A stretch of DNA of 64,000 nucleotides from Sediminibacterium sp. TEGAF015 (GCF_025997995.1 NZ_AP026683.1:1426501-1490500); one strand, 5' to 3'. Counted from the stretch's first letter, positions 8,835 through 18,949 are shown. The notes: generated by a model not told the origin, from the letters alone. A program made the numbers and translations.

Positions 8835-10820
8835 TTAATCCACTGGCATAGCTTCCTCTTCCCCAAAAATGTACTTATTAAACCATTGCCAATTATGCCA
8901 AATGGCTGCCAAGCGCTCTTTGGGTTTATTGATGCCATGACCAAACCCTTTATATACAATCAGCTTAGAAGGAATTCCCCGATCCTGTAAGCCACGGTAC
9001 AATTCATAGGCATTAGAAATAGGAACCCTTTTATCGAATTCTCCATGCTGAATCAAAGTAGGTGTACTCGCTTTATTAATATTGGTCATGGGTGAAGTCT
9101 TGCGATAGATTTCCATATTACTCCAGGGAGTAGCTTCTAAGTATTGGCGTGTAAAGGGTGTAATATCTGTACTCACATAATAGGTTACCCAATTAGAAAT
9201 GCCAGCCCCTACCGAAATGGCTTTAAACATATTTGTATTCGTAGTTAGAAAAGCTGAGATATATCCACCCTGGCTCCAACCCATGCTACCCATTCTAGAT
9301 GTGTCAATGAAACCCTTGCTATTCAAGTATTCCACTCCACTAACCACATCCCACATATCGCCTACTCCCAAATTGCGCACATTGAGTGATCTGAATTTTT
9401 CACCGTAGCCAGCACTACCGCGATAGTTCACTCGTAAGACTAGCGCTCCTTTCTCTACCCAATGCATAATGGGATAAACAGTACCCGGAGCTGGATCTGG
9501 AAAATCAATTCCAGTAGGTCCACCATGTATCACTACCAATAGCGGATACTTTTTCTTTGGATCAAAATTGCTAGGCTTTAGTAAAACCCCTTCAATAGTG
9601 GTATTGTCTTTGCTTTTCCACTGAATCACTTCATTCACAGGGGTATTCCAGTTAGCGATTTGAGCAGAACTGTTACTCAGTTTTTTCAGCTCCGTATTCA
9701 TGCGCCCTATATATACTTCGTTCAACCCATCGTGATTTCGACCCAATACAGCAATTTTATCAGATTGCTTACTAAATGATACAGTCCCAACAATATCTAA
9801 TGGAATTGACACAGGCTGCGTTTTGCCGGTTTTGCTATCTACTACATACAGTTTTTGCTTTGTCTTTTCCAATGCAATAAGATAAATACCATTACTATTC
9901 CACTCCACAACATTTTTATTTTCATCTACATCTGTAGCAATCTCTCTGCTTTTCTGCGTAGCTATATCGTACACAAAGAGTCGATTGTTCTTGTAAAACT
10001 GAGTAATAGAATCGTTCACCGAACTCGTATATACAAAAGCTGTTCCTTCAGGATTCCAGCGAATAAAGAAGTCGGATGCTGGATTAGCTACCAGTGGTGT
10101 GATTTTTTTATCGGAAAGATTAATAGATACAATATCCGCACTGATACCTGAATTGATTAATGGATCCCTTTGGCGATTAAACACAATACTTTTACCATCA
10201 GGACTCCAGTCAAATCCGCTGACTGTAAAATTGCCTTCTGTCAAACGCTTAGATACAGGCATTTTAGCACTATCTGGATGAAAGTTGACAACCCACAAAT
10301 GAGCATGCTTGTATTCTTCGCCTTCTACCCCAAACGCACCAAATTTTTCTTTAATTGCTTTGTCTCTTTTGCTATCTGCCTCTGTTTTTGAAAAGGCAAT
10401 TTGCGCACCATCCGGACTCCACTTATACGCCCCAATGCCTTCCTCTTCTTTGGTAACCTGCAGGGCTTCGCCTCCATTCAAATCAATTACATACAACTGA
10501 TTTTTATCGCCTCTGTCGGCTAAAAAGGAAACGTAGCGACCATTGGGTGAAAATTGCGCTGCTGTGCTGCTAGACTTCCCTGTACGTGTTAATTGAATTG
10601 GCGATGCGCCCTCACGGCTCATCCAAATTTCAGCATCATAGCTGTTACTAGACCAATCGGTTGAAGTAAGCGTATAGACCATTGTATTCCCGTCAGGGGA
10701 AATAATGGGTGCACTTACATTTTTTAAACTGACCCATTTCTCAAATGAGATAGATGCATTTTTTTGAGAAAAGGCAGAGCTAGTAAGGCATAGAAGAATG
10801 CAGAAATATAGGATTCGCAT
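8835..10820 (-). CDS. S9 family prolyl oligopeptidase-like peptidase, secreted
   Basis: Signal peptide (residues 1-18) is followed by a WD40-like beta-propeller built of ~7 blades (ISPDGNTMVYT, FSPNGRYVSFL, WSPDGAQIAFS, WSPDGKSIVFN). An alpha/beta hydrolase domain runs from ~residue 410. The triad is visible: Ser in GWSQGGY, Asp in HGEFDKRVP, His in GFGHGINKP. At 661 residues it has normal length for acylaminoacyl/dipeptidyl-peptidase-type S9 enzymes. It likely degrades peptides in the periplasm. Confidence 0.92.
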   Translation of the reverse strand: MRILYFCILLCLTSSAFSQKNASISFEKWVSLKNVSAPIISPDGNTMVYTLTSTDWSSNSYDAEIWMSREGASPIQLTRTGKSSSTAAQFSPNGRYVSFLADRGDKNQLYVIDLNGGEALQVTKEEEGIGAYKWSPDGAQIAFSKTEADSKRDKAIKEKFGAFGVEGEEYKHAHLWVVNFHPDSAKMPVSKRLTEGNFTVSGFDWSPDGKSIVFNRQRDPLINSGISADIVSINLSDKKITPLVANPASDFFIRWNPEGTAFVYTSSVNDSITQFYKNNRLFVYDIATQKSREIATDVDENKNVVEWNSNGIYLIALEKTKQKLYVVDSKTGKTQPVSIPLDIVGTVSFSKQSDKIAVLGRNHDGLNEVYIGRMNTELKKLSNSSAQIANWNTPVNEVIQWKSKDNTTIEGVLLKPSNFDPKKKYPLLVVIHGGPTGIDFPDPAPGTVYPIMHWVEKGALVLRVNYRGSAGYGEKFRSLNVRNLGVGDMWDVVSGVEYLNSKGFIDTSRMGSMGWSQGGYISAFLTTNTNMFKAISVGAGISNWVTYYVSTDITPFTRQYLEATPWSNMEIYRKTSPMTNINKASTPTLIQHGEFDKRVPISNAYELYRGLQDRGIPSKLIVYKGFGHGINKPKERLAAIWHNWQWFNKYIFGEEEAMPVD

Positions 10821-10866
10821 GGTAAGTGATTATATATAAATATACTCAAAAGAAATAAGCGCTGGA

Positions 10867-11805
10867 CTATTTATTACCCTTTGCCTCTAATGAATCAATA
10901 AACTGTCTGATTGCCTTTAAATCAGCTTCCGTATTATCATTCATAACCGAATGACCTGCATGCTCAATCACAACAAATTTAGCATTAGGTGTAAGGCGTT
11001 GAAACTGCTGAACTGTCGTAGGCAGGGCAATATCAAATTCCCCTGTCGTAAACAAAACAGGTACTTTAATATTCTTTAATTCTCCAATCAAATTAATATC
11101 TCGCAGATTCCCTCCTACTAAAAATTCATTATTGCCGTTCATTTGTAATCCCAGTAATTTACCACTGCGAGCTATGGAAGAATCAAGGTATCGATTCATT
11201 TTGCGATTATAAAATAAGCTGTAATACTTATTTAGAGACTTTGCAAAATTGGCTGTGTCTGAATAATTGCCCGCAATGAATTGCAAAATGGGATTACGAT
11301 CTAATGAATCCATTTCATACACCCGCTTATAGCTATCTTTTATCCAGGTTCTTGCATCCAAAAAAGGACTTTCCAAAATCAAAGCCTTAGGTTTATGTTC
11401 ATTTTTTAAATAATGACTAACTGCTAACATGGATCCATAAGAATGACCATATAGATAAAATTCTTTTACATGTAAGTGGTTTAAGAGCGATTTCAAATGA
11501 GCTAGCTGCGATGTAAGATTCATCAAACTGGTATCTTCCGAATTAGAAGAACGACCAGAACTTAATTGATCGTAAACTATAACTTGACGATCATTGGCCA
11601 ATTCAAAAAGGGGCGTTAAATAATAACTAGGAAAACCTGGCCCTCCATGTAGCATTACAATAGGAGTCTTTCTACCGGTACCGATTATCTTATACCATAT
11701 TTTTCCTCCCTTCACTTCCAAGTAATTTTCTCCTTCTTTGGGCTTGTCATACTTACAGGAAAAGAGAAAAGTTAATAAAAAGCAGGGCAGAAGTAATTTT
11801 TTCAT
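10867..11805 (-). CDS. Lipoprotein alpha/beta hydrolase (proline iminopeptidase-like, S33)
   Basis: I start at MKKLLLPCFLLTFLFSC (11805); this is a lipoprotein signal with the lipid-accepting Cys in FSC. The hydrolase core shows the oxyanion motif MLHGGPGFPSYY, the nucleophile elbow GHSYGSM, Asp in TGEFDIALP and His in EHAGHSVMN. HGGPG is typical of S33 proline iminopeptidases and relatives. About 312 residues, intact. Confidence 0.88.
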   Translation of the reverse strand: MKKLLLPCFLLTFLFSCKYDKPKEGENYLEVKGGKIWYKIIGTGRKTPIVMLHGGPGFPSYYLTPLFELANDRQVIVYDQLSSGRSSNSEDTSLMNLTSQLAHLKSLLNHLHVKEFYLYGHSYGSMLAVSHYLKNEHKPKALILESPFLDARTWIKDSYKRVYEMDSLDRNPILQFIAGNYSDTANFAKSLNKYYSLFYNRKMNRYLDSSIARSGKLLGLQMNGNNEFLVGGNLRDINLIGELKNIKVPVLFTTGEFDIALPTTVQQFQRLTPNAKFVVIEHAGHSVMNDNTEADLKAIRQFIDSLEAKGNK

Positions 11806-11814
11806 ACACACTAA

Positions 11815-12228
11815 TCAGTTTGTCTCAGTGTATGTCTTAAAATTATTCAATATAGCCTGCCATCCATTGCGTTGCAATTCGATTGGATTTTGCGTTTCCG
11901 GATCAAATGTTACAATCACTTTTGTACCATCACCCGTTTCCCGAAATGTAACAGTTGAATATCTACCTCCAAACTCATAGGTAAAATCTGAACCGGGATT
12001 AACTTCTGTATATACGGCAGCAAAATCAAAGCCAAAGCTCCCATCATTTGCTTCCATTCTAGCTACATAATGACCCCCTACATGCATTTCGTTTGTTGCA
12101 GACGGGCAATGCCAACTAGAATCTGCGAAATTCCACTTCGTAATATGTTCGGGCTTAGTATAGTATTCCCAAACTTTATTTTTATCTGCCGAAATGGTGG
12201 CTTGTACTGTTATATTATCTTGAGTCAT
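11815..12228 (-). CDS. AHSA1-type SRPBCC protein
   Basis: This 137-residue AHSA1/CalC-like protein has the diagnostic KVWEYYTKPEHITKWNFA at the start, VGGHYVARMEA in the middle and a C-terminal helix (GWQAILNNFKTYTET). It is a helix-grip fold protein; the ligand or partner is unknown. It lies 9 nt before the lipoprotein hydrolase and is probably co-transcribed with it. Confidence 0.87.
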   Translation of the reverse strand: MTQDNITVQATISADKNKVWEYYTKPEHITKWNFADSSWHCPSATNEMHVGGHYVARMEANDGSFGFDFAAVYTEVNPGSDFTYEFGGRYSTVTFRETGDGTKVIVTFDPETQNPIELQRNGWQAILNNFKTYTETN

Positions 12229-12247
12229 TGTTTCAAATTATAATTTT

Positions 12248-13579
12248 TTATTGATTCGCTTTATCAATAGCCAGTATGGTCTGCAATAATACATTCGCTC
12301 CATTCTCCATATCGATTGCTGTAGAAAATTCTTTGGGAGAATGACTAATCCCCCCAACACTAGGAATAAATATCATTGCAGCAGGGGCAATCATACCTAC
12401 ATGTTGCGTATCGTGCCCTGCCCCACTTTGCATGAACTTGGTACTAAATCCTAAGGACTTAGCAGTGGCATGAATGGTTTGCTGTAATTTCTTGTCCGTT
12501 AAAGCTGGTTTGGATTCATTCGCCTGTCTTTCAAAAAGAATTTTGGTTTTAGTGGCTTTGGCAATTAGATCAGCCCGCTTTTCAATTTCTTTGAATAGCA
12601 TTTCAATTTTTTCGGCCGACAAATCGCGTATTTCTAATCCCATTTGAACTTTCCCTGGAATCACATTGTACGCACCTGGCTGCACCGCTATTTTACCTAC
12701 TGTTCCCACTTGTGTTCCTTTTACGCTGGTGATAACTTCATTTACCGCAATCACCAATTTAGAAGCAGCCAATAAAGCATCCTGACGCATATTCATTTGT
12801 GTAGCACCTGCATGATTCGCAAATCCCTCAACCATTACTTCCCAATGCACAATCCCTACAATTCCTTCTACTACACCAATCTGTATCTTTTCTTTTTCTA
12901 AAATACCACCCTGTTCAATATGCAATTCCAGCCAGGCATGGATATCTCCTTTTTTACGGATGCAAGATTGAATATTATCGGGGTTTCCACCAATAGCCCG
13001 TATACCTTCCCCCATGGTTAAACCACTTTGGCTTCTTTGCTGTAAGCCTTCTTTACTAATATCTCCTACCATAGCTTTACTGCCAATGGTGCCGCCCTCT
13101 TCATTGCTAAAAATGATCAGCTCCAGGGGATGCTCGGTCACTAAATTTTGCTCATTCAAGATCTCTATGACTTCCAATGCACCAATAGAACCCAATGTGC
13201 CGTCGTAATTACCCCCGTCTGGCACCATATCAATATGAGAACCAAAAGCAATGGGTTTCAAAGCATTGTTTTTGCCTTTGCGTTTGCCAATAATATTTCC
13301 TGCGGTATCTATGGTAGGATTTAAACCGGCTCTTTGCATGAGCGCTGTAAACCATGCACGGCCCTCTATATCTGCCTGGGTAAATGCCACGCGGGTACCA
13401 TGGCCATTGGCATCCATTCCAAATTTGGCCAATTCAAAAATGCGGCTTTCAATGCGCTTCCCGTTTACTCGTAGTGCATTGGCAGCGGCAGCGGATCTAG
13501 TTACAGCTTTAATCCCGCCAAAAGCGATAATGCCTAAAGCCGTTAAAGAGGCGTTTTGAATGAATTGTCTTCTTCGCAT
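12248..13579 (-). CDS. M20-family Zn amidohydrolase (N-carbamoyl amino acid hydrolase/allantoate type)
   Basis: This 443-residue protein has a Tat-like leader (MRRRQFIQNASLTALG). It shows the metal and catalytic motifs of the Zn-dependent M20 hydantoinase/carbamoylase group: GSHIDMVPDGGNYDGTLG, FSNEEGG, ELHIEQGG, GFANHAGATQM and a C-terminal His in GAGHDTQH. The family hydrolyses N-carbamoyl-L-amino acids, allantoate or ureidoglycolate; the substrate cannot be told from sequence. It overlaps the sterol-desaturase-like gene upstream by 37 nt. Confidence 0.9.
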   Translation of the reverse strand: MRRRQFIQNASLTALGIIAFGGIKAVTRSAAAANALRVNGKRIESRIFELAKFGMDANGHGTRVAFTQADIEGRAWFTALMQRAGLNPTIDTAGNIIGKRKGKNNALKPIAFGSHIDMVPDGGNYDGTLGSIGALEVIEILNEQNLVTEHPLELIIFSNEEGGTIGSKAMVGDISKEGLQQRSQSGLTMGEGIRAIGGNPDNIQSCIRKKGDIHAWLELHIEQGGILEKEKIQIGVVEGIVGIVHWEVMVEGFANHAGATQMNMRQDALLAASKLVIAVNEVITSVKGTQVGTVGKIAVQPGAYNVIPGKVQMGLEIRDLSAEKIEMLFKEIEKRADLIAKATKTKILFERQANESKPALTDKKLQQTIHATAKSLGFSTKFMQSGAGHDTQHVGMIAPAAMIFIPSVGGISHSPKEFSTAIDMENGANVLLQTILAIDKANQ

Positions 13580-14421
13580 GGGGGGCTATTTTTATTTGTC
13601 TCTGTATTCAGGTTTGGGGATTCTACTCGTTCAATGTGTAAAAAAGTACTTTTCATTAAATAGAGAAAAGATTGCTTCTCTTCTCCCTCAAACTCAACCA
13701 ACCCGTATTTCATTTTTTCTACGGGCATCCATTTAAAAGTACCAAAAATTCTGTCCCAAAGAATGAATATATCAGCATAATTAGAGTCTGTATAGAACTG
13801 TTCTTGCTGATGATGTACCCGATGATGATCGGGCATTACAAAAATGAGTCCAAAAGTATTATTCAGCCATGTAGGATAATGCAGGTTGGAATGCTCAAGA
13901 AATAAAAAGATATAAATAACGAAATAGTACAAGACCATCGCATTTACATCTAGACCAAAAATGCCTGCTGCGAGTATATTACCTGTTTGGTAAACAAGAA
14001 TCAGCTCTAATGGATGAAATCGAAGTACCGTGGAGGAATCCATGGTTGTATCGCTATGATGTACTCTGTGTAATCTCCATAAAAAGGGAACGGTATGCGA
14101 AGCCCTATGGATCCAATAAGTAGTAAAGTCGTAAAGCATAACACCAATCAACAGCTTTGCGATGAATGGGATTTCTACTAGATAGAGCAAACCAATTTCA
14201 TGGGTATTTAGCCATTCTATACAGTACACTTGAATGGAAACAAAAAACACATTCAAGGCTGTTAATACTACCTGATACAGGATATTTTGGAATAAATGTT
14301 TTCCTCTGTTTTTAAAAGAAAAAGGAGTTCCGGAAACTTGTTCCAGTGTAAAGAAAATGGCTAAGAGACCAATGATGAGGTAGTTTTGGTCGAGGTGTAG
14401 GATGGTATTAAGTATACTCAT
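13543..14421 (-). CDS. Sterol desaturase/fatty acid hydroxylase family membrane protein
   Basis: This 292-residue membrane protein has the His boxes of the non-haem di-iron hydroxylase superfamily: HRASHTVPFLWRLHRVHHSD, EHSNLHY and PDHHRVHH. Four to five membrane helices precede and separate them. The family hydroxylates or desaturates lipids in the membrane. The C-terminal ~20 residues overlap the start of the amidohydrolase gene. Confidence 0.9.
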   Translation of the reverse strand: MSILNTILHLDQNYLIIGLLAIFFTLEQVSGTPFSFKNRGKHLFQNILYQVVLTALNVFFVSIQVYCIEWLNTHEIGLLYLVEIPFIAKLLIGVMLYDFTTYWIHRASHTVPFLWRLHRVHHSDTTMDSSTVLRFHPLELILVYQTGNILAAGIFGLDVNAMVLYYFVIYIFLFLEHSNLHYPTWLNNTFGLIFVMPDHHRVHHQQEQFYTDSNYADIFILWDRIFGTFKWMPVEKMKYGLVEFEGEEKQSFLYLMKSTFLHIERVESPNLNTETNKNSPPCEEDNSFKTPL

Positions 14422-14438
14422 TGGACTAATATATGGGC

Positions 14439-14816
14439 TTATTCTTCATCTTCTGCAAAAGTTAATACGTAACCGTTATTATCTTCTATAGAAAATTCCG
14501 TTGCACCGTAAAATGTTTTTTCAATGCCTTTTACCACTTTTACTTTGTCTTTTATAGCATCAAAGAATTTGCGGATTTCGGTGGTCTGAATATACAATAG
14601 CAATGAGCCTCCATTATGTCTTGAAACCATGGGTAAATCTTCTCCCAAACTTTCAAAGGTCTGAAACATAAAAGTTACATTTCCGCAGGTCATCATTGCC
14701 CAAACCAAATCACCTTGCTCTGGAACTGAGGCAATAACAGAAAATCCTAACTGCTTGTAAAAGTCAATAGAGGCATTGATATCCTTAACAAAAATATTGG
14801 GCGATATTGAGTTCAT
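14439..14816 (-). CDS. VOC-family glyoxalase/bleomycin-resistance-like protein
   Basis: This 125-residue protein opens with ISPNIFVKDINASIDFYKQLGF and ends with EFSIEDNNGYVLTFAEDEE. It has the two beta-alpha-beta-beta-beta modules of the VOC fold. Metal ligand positions are not clear, so the catalytic role is open. Confidence 0.85.
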   Translation of the reverse strand: MNSISPNIFVKDINASIDFYKQLGFSVIASVPEQGDLVWAMMTCGNVTFMFQTFESLGEDLPMVSRHNGGSLLLYIQTTEIRKFFDAIKDKVKVVKGIEKTFYGATEFSIEDNNGYVLTFAEDEE

Positions 14817-14833
14817 TTAGGGTTGATTTTTGC

Positions 14834-15844
14834 TTATTCCAAATGATACTTTGTTTGTAAAAAAGAAATAAGCGATTCTGCCTTTGCTTTTTGTTGAATC
14901 AAATAATTCCTATTGACTTTTGTATATAAAATAGATCTTGTCAAATTGCCAAAAAATATTTGATTTTGAAGTTTATTGTTATTCAATTCTGGCAGAACAT
15001 TTGATAATATTTCGCGTTTTTCAAAATCAACATATGAGCTATCAGCAAAAATCCAAGTTTGTATTATCGGAAATGCTTCATCCCATACCTTATCATTTTG
15101 TTTGCTAAAACTTTCATTATGATCTGCAATTGCTCTGTTTCGAGAGTCATAACCTAAAATGCTATCAACTACCTCCTTTCTTCGAATTAATCTCAAGTTA
15201 CCTGCATTTTTTAATTGAATTACTGTTGCGTCCGTAGATCTGAATACTGGCAAAAATGCACCTTTAAAAAAATACTCATAGAATTGCCTAGCTATTACGG
15301 GATTTGAAATGTCTTTCCTAGCAAGTGCTAATAAAGAAGTCCATGCAGCTTCTTTTTGATAGTTTCGGTTTATTGTTCTAGTTAAATCGCTAGTATCCGC
15401 CTTTAGGTTTTGAACCAAACTTTCCACGTATTGAATCTCCCGGTCTCTTTCGATTTTATGTTCCAATTGGTACTCTGCCAAAAAACCACAGAAAACAGCA
15501 AGAAAAAGCATTAGGAATTCCCAGAAATAAGATTTCCAATTCTTTTTGTGATGAGGCGCTGCTGGATCATGAGCATGGTGATGTACTTCCATATTTTTGG
15601 TCTCTTTAGTTTTGGTTTTGAATAATTTTTGAATCGTCTTCCAATTAAACGGAATGATCATAATGAAAGACATCCAGGTTGCATAAAACAAATTGGACAT
15701 CCATGAATGCTTTTCATCAAAAACAAATTGATCGGCAAGTAATCGCATGATGAGCCAGAAAAACCAATTCAGAATAAATGAAAGGGCCAACGCCTTTAAA
15801 GGTGGCTGTTTGCGAAACAATTCACGAATTTTATTTAGTGCCAT
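14834..15844 (-). CDS. His-rich membrane protein (MEVHHHAH family) with extra N-terminal domain
   Basis: I start at MALNKIRELF (15844). Residues ~1-85 hold two extra hydrophobic helices not present in the copy at 3477-4319. MEVHHHAHDPAAPHHKKNWKS, the shared helix (YFWEFLMLFLAVFCGFLAE), EYQLEHKIERDRE and a helical C-terminal region with VIQLKNAGNLRLI follow. With the other two copies this shows one module combined with different N-terminal partners. Function unknown. Confidence 0.7.
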   Translation of the reverse strand: MALNKIRELFRKQPPLKALALSFILNWFFWLIMRLLADQFVFDEKHSWMSNLFYATWMSFIMIIPFNWKTIQKLFKTKTKETKNMEVHHHAHDPAAPHHKKNWKSYFWEFLMLFLAVFCGFLAEYQLEHKIERDREIQYVESLVQNLKADTSDLTRTINRNYQKEAAWTSLLALARKDISNPVIARQFYEYFFKGAFLPVFRSTDATVIQLKNAGNLRLIRRKEVVDSILGYDSRNRAIADHNESFSKQNDKVWDEAFPIIQTWIFADSSYVDFEKREILSNVLPELNNNKLQNQIFFGNLTRSILYTKVNRNYLIQQKAKAESLISFLQTKYHLE

Positions 15845-15877
15845 AGGCTGAATAGTAGAAATCAATTTACACAAAAA

Positions 15878-17137
15878 TTACCTTTTGCCTATAAAGTCTA
15901 TGGTTTGTTCTATCCAATCTTTCCTATTGGTTAAGAAATAATCGGGACTAATACCAGAATCTTCATATTGCAAAGCGGTGGAGCCATTATTCATATCGGT
16001 TTGATAAAACTCAAATTTAGCGCTTGGCAGTCTTAGGTATTTTCCATAATTGCTGCCATAGGCCAACATTCCTTTGGTTTGTTGGCCAAGAATGAAAACA
16101 TTTTTTTGTTGCTTTAGCTCCAAAGTAAACAGTTCTGCTTGGCTCAATGTAGCATTATTAACAAGCAAATATAATTTCCCGATTTTCAGATACCCTTTTA
16201 AAAGTTTAAGGAACTTTGTCATCTCCTTATCTGCACCTCCCTCATTATTTCTTAAGTCTACAATTAGATTAGGCGCTACCAATTGATTTTTAATAGAGTC
16301 GTAAAAAAATTGTGATGCTTGCGCTATTTTAGGATTGGTCTGAAATGAGCGAATCAAAACGTATTGAATTTTTTCATCTATATTTTTGAAAGCGAATTTT
16401 GTACCATCTTTTGGCAGATTACTATAATCCTCTTTTTCTAATTTTTTAGCATACACCGATTGAGAAAAAGAACCATAGAAATAAGAATTCACCAGTGTTT
16501 GGTTTTGGTATTTCTCTATGGGCTGTAGTATAAAATGCTTAAAATAAGGATGTCCGTAGATTGCTTTATAAGTATGTTGAGCAGTTTCATAAAGATGAAT
16601 AGCAATATTCCCGCTTTTCCAAAAGTTTAGTTTTGAATCGAGAATTACTCCAATATATTCCTGGTCATTATTTTTGAAAAGTCCTACAGTGTAAAAAGTA
16701 TCATAGTGATAAATGCCTTCAACGGATTCAATCGGCTTATTGGAAAGAATTACTCTTAATGAATCTAGGTCTAAGGATGTAGTAGGATAATCTTGAAATT
16801 CTTTAGTAGCAACAAAGCTATCTATGCGCTCTTTTGTCCTGAATGGTTCATAATTGGGAATGCGATAGAATCCTATATGGTTGTCGCGAAGAGGGAAAAT
16901 GAGTTGAGATAGGTTGTAGAAATAAGTAAAGCTTTCAGGATTACTTATGGTATCAGATGCTAGTCGAGCATACAATGCATTGAAATCAGCCTTTTTCTCA
17001 CCCTTTATTTGATCCTTAAATGAGGCTGTTTTTTCAACAAATGACTTTAAGGATGTTAAGTCTGAAAGATATGGGCTAGGTTGGGCTGTTAAAACTAATG
17101 AGAGTAATAAAAGAAAGGATGAAAAAATTGTTTTCAT
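15878..17137 (-). CDS. S41-family peptidase-like protein, secreted
   Basis: I start at MKTIFSSFLLLLSLVLTAQ, a signal peptide. The C-terminal half has the S41 (tail-specific protease) layout: LIVDLRNNEGG, then NATLSQAELF, where Ser sits in the usual nucleophile position, and GQQTKGML, with the Lys. No PDZ domain is evident. About 419 residues. The relaxed motifs are typical of the divergent S41 proteins common in Bacteroidota; activity is likely but not certain. Confidence 0.78.
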   Translation of the reverse strand: MKTIFSSFLLLLSLVLTAQPSPYLSDLTSLKSFVEKTASFKDQIKGEKKADFNALYARLASDTISNPESFTYFYNLSQLIFPLRDNHIGFYRIPNYEPFRTKERIDSFVATKEFQDYPTTSLDLDSLRVILSNKPIESVEGIYHYDTFYTVGLFKNNDQEYIGVILDSKLNFWKSGNIAIHLYETAQHTYKAIYGHPYFKHFILQPIEKYQNQTLVNSYFYGSFSQSVYAKKLEKEDYSNLPKDGTKFAFKNIDEKIQYVLIRSFQTNPKIAQASQFFYDSIKNQLVAPNLIVDLRNNEGGADKEMTKFLKLLKGYLKIGKLYLLVNNATLSQAELFTLELKQQKNVFILGQQTKGMLAYGSNYGKYLRLPSAKFEFYQTDMNNGSTALQYEDSGISPDYFLTNRKDWIEQTIDFIGKR

Positions 17138-17164
17138 GTTGAAAGAAGTTATTAGCACTCCTAA

Positions 17165-17788
17165 TTATTTATAACCCAACCTAATTAATTCACGTTTAAC
17201 TTGAGCTGCCGTTTTAAACTTTGCTTTCTTACTTGAGCCATCACTCCAACTACACTCGCAACCTCCGTCCAATTTTTTACTTATTTTTTCAAGCAATTTC
17301 CAATCATTTCTTCTATTGGATAGGTCATAGTCATAAACGAAAGTGCCATAAAGTGTACCATCTACATCAAAATGCTGCTGCTGCCAAGAAGCAATTACTA
17401 CTAACTCTTTAGTTTTATCTGTATCCGCATTAGCGAAAAAGACTGTCTCTATATTGGGCTCTCCTCCTTCTGTATCAATTACCCCAAAACCAGTTTTAAT
17501 GAAAGTATTTTTATCCTTATGCATAAATACTGTCCCCACAATACGAAAATACGTCTGTTGCTCAAGATCCTGCTTTAGCGGTAATTTATAGGGTTGTTTA
17601 TATAGAGCAATAATAATGGGTATATCATTCCATTTCATCTCTATCACACCATGGGTCAATTTTGCATTTTGAGGCTTAAAGCGCTCCGCAAATTGCTCAG
17701 CCGTTTCTCCATCATTTCTTTGAATAACTTGTCCGTTTACAATGGTTGATCCCAATAGAAACAATAAAATGAATATATAAAATCTCAT
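17165..17788 (-). CDS. Secreted hypothetical protein
   Basis: This 207-residue protein has a signal peptide (MRFYIFILLFLLGSTIVNG). The mature part is mostly beta with KELVVIASWQQQHFDVDGTLYGTFVYDY and a small Cys pair (GGCECSW). I do not recognise the family. It is 27 nt upstream of the S41 gene and reads into it. Confidence 0.6.
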   Translation of the reverse strand: MRFYIFILLFLLGSTIVNGQVIQRNDGETAEQFAERFKPQNAKLTHGVIEMKWNDIPIIIALYKQPYKLPLKQDLEQQTYFRIVGTVFMHKDKNTFIKTGFGVIDTEGGEPNIETVFFANADTDKTKELVVIASWQQQHFDVDGTLYGTFVYDYDLSNRRNDWKLLEKISKKLDGGCECSWSDGSSKKAKFKTAAQVKRELIRLGYK

Positions 17789-17816
17789 GGTGTATTATAG
17801 ACTTTTACGAAGAGAA

Positions 17817-18887
17817 TTATTTGATTGATGGCAAGGTAATAAATTGCTTTTCAAAAGTCTTTCCGTTAAACTTAAATATCTTTCCGTCTTCCATCCCAAA
17901 AAGCAAATTGTTCTTATTGTCTTTATAAATTGTCCAAATCATTGGGTTAGATAGGTTGTCACTTATTGGATAGTTTGTCAAAGTTTTACCGTCGTATTTC
18001 CAAGCGCCTGTATCTCTATCCCCAAACCAAATATTGCCATCTGCATCTTCCTCCATAGCAAAAACATGTTCAAGAGTGCCTGGTTTTGACTTATCTCCTC
18101 GTCGAGTACTTGTTGGATGGATTAAATGATGCTTTTCAGAAAAATTAACTATCGTACTACCGTCCATCAACAAAACGCCAATTCCATTATTACCAATCCA
18201 TATTCGTCCTTTTGAATCTGCTAATACACTTCGTATATGCAAAAGCTCATCCCGTTTTAAATTTAATCTTTCAGCATCATAGATGCTTACCTGTTTACCA
18301 TCATAGTTAAATAGCGCAGCATAGGTTGCAATCCAAACTTTACCATCCTTAGACTTGGCTATATCCGTTACACCGTAAGAATTGTCAGCTGTTGTATTGT
18401 TGGGTTTGGGAAAAATTAAATAATGCATATTGATACCGTCAAATCGATTAATTCCATCCTCTTCCCCAGCATTAAACCATAACTCTCCATTGGTTTTACT
18501 CCAATCGTATTCGGGTTGGTTGATATTGGTGGAATAATGTGTAAACGTTCCATTGTTATATTCACTAACTCCCCTTGCAGTGCCAATCCAAATTCTACCC
18601 TTCTTGTCTTCTTGGATAGAACGGATTTGATTATCGGCTAAACCTTGACTTATTGTAAAGTACTCAAATGTTTTGCCATCAAAAAAGGATATGCCCTCTT
18701 TATGACTTCCCAACCAATAATTTCCTTTACTGTCCTGAAAGATTGCTCGGATTCCAGAAGAAAATTGCAAACTGTCCGATTTTGAGGTCATTACCCATTC
18801 TGGCTTATTTGTTTCATTTTCATTTGATTTCTTTTCTACACAAGCAAGGTTCAGTGCCAATATCAGAGATAGGAATATCATTTTCAT
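17817..18887 (-). CDS. Lipoprotein with two-component-regulator-type beta-propeller
   Basis: I start at MKMIFLSLILALNLAC, which gives a lipobox with Cys. The rest is a repeat protein of the Reg_prop type: about eight short units such as DSKGNYWLGSHKEG, DKKGRIWIGTARG, KSKDGKVWIATYA and DADGNIWFGDRDTG. Such propellers are usually sensor domains of hybrid two-component systems; here no kinase domain follows, so it is a free-standing propeller lipoprotein. About 356 residues. Confidence 0.8.
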   Translation of the reverse strand: MKMIFLSLILALNLACVEKKSNENETNKPEWVMTSKSDSLQFSSGIRAIFQDSKGNYWLGSHKEGISFFDGKTFEYFTISQGLADNQIRSIQEDKKGRIWIGTARGVSEYNNGTFTHYSTNINQPEYDWSKTNGELWFNAGEEDGINRFDGINMHYLIFPKPNNTTADNSYGVTDIAKSKDGKVWIATYAALFNYDGKQVSIYDAERLNLKRDELLHIRSVLADSKGRIWIGNNGIGVLLMDGSTIVNFSEKHHLIHPTSTRRGDKSKPGTLEHVFAMEEDADGNIWFGDRDTGAWKYDGKTLTNYPISDNLSNPMIWTIYKDNKNNLLFGMEDGKIFKFNGKTFEKQFITLPSIK

Positions 18888-18949
18888 TTTTTGTTTGTAT
18901 TGGAATTTTCTAGAATGGAACAATACGGGCAGGATTGGTGAAAGAGTGG

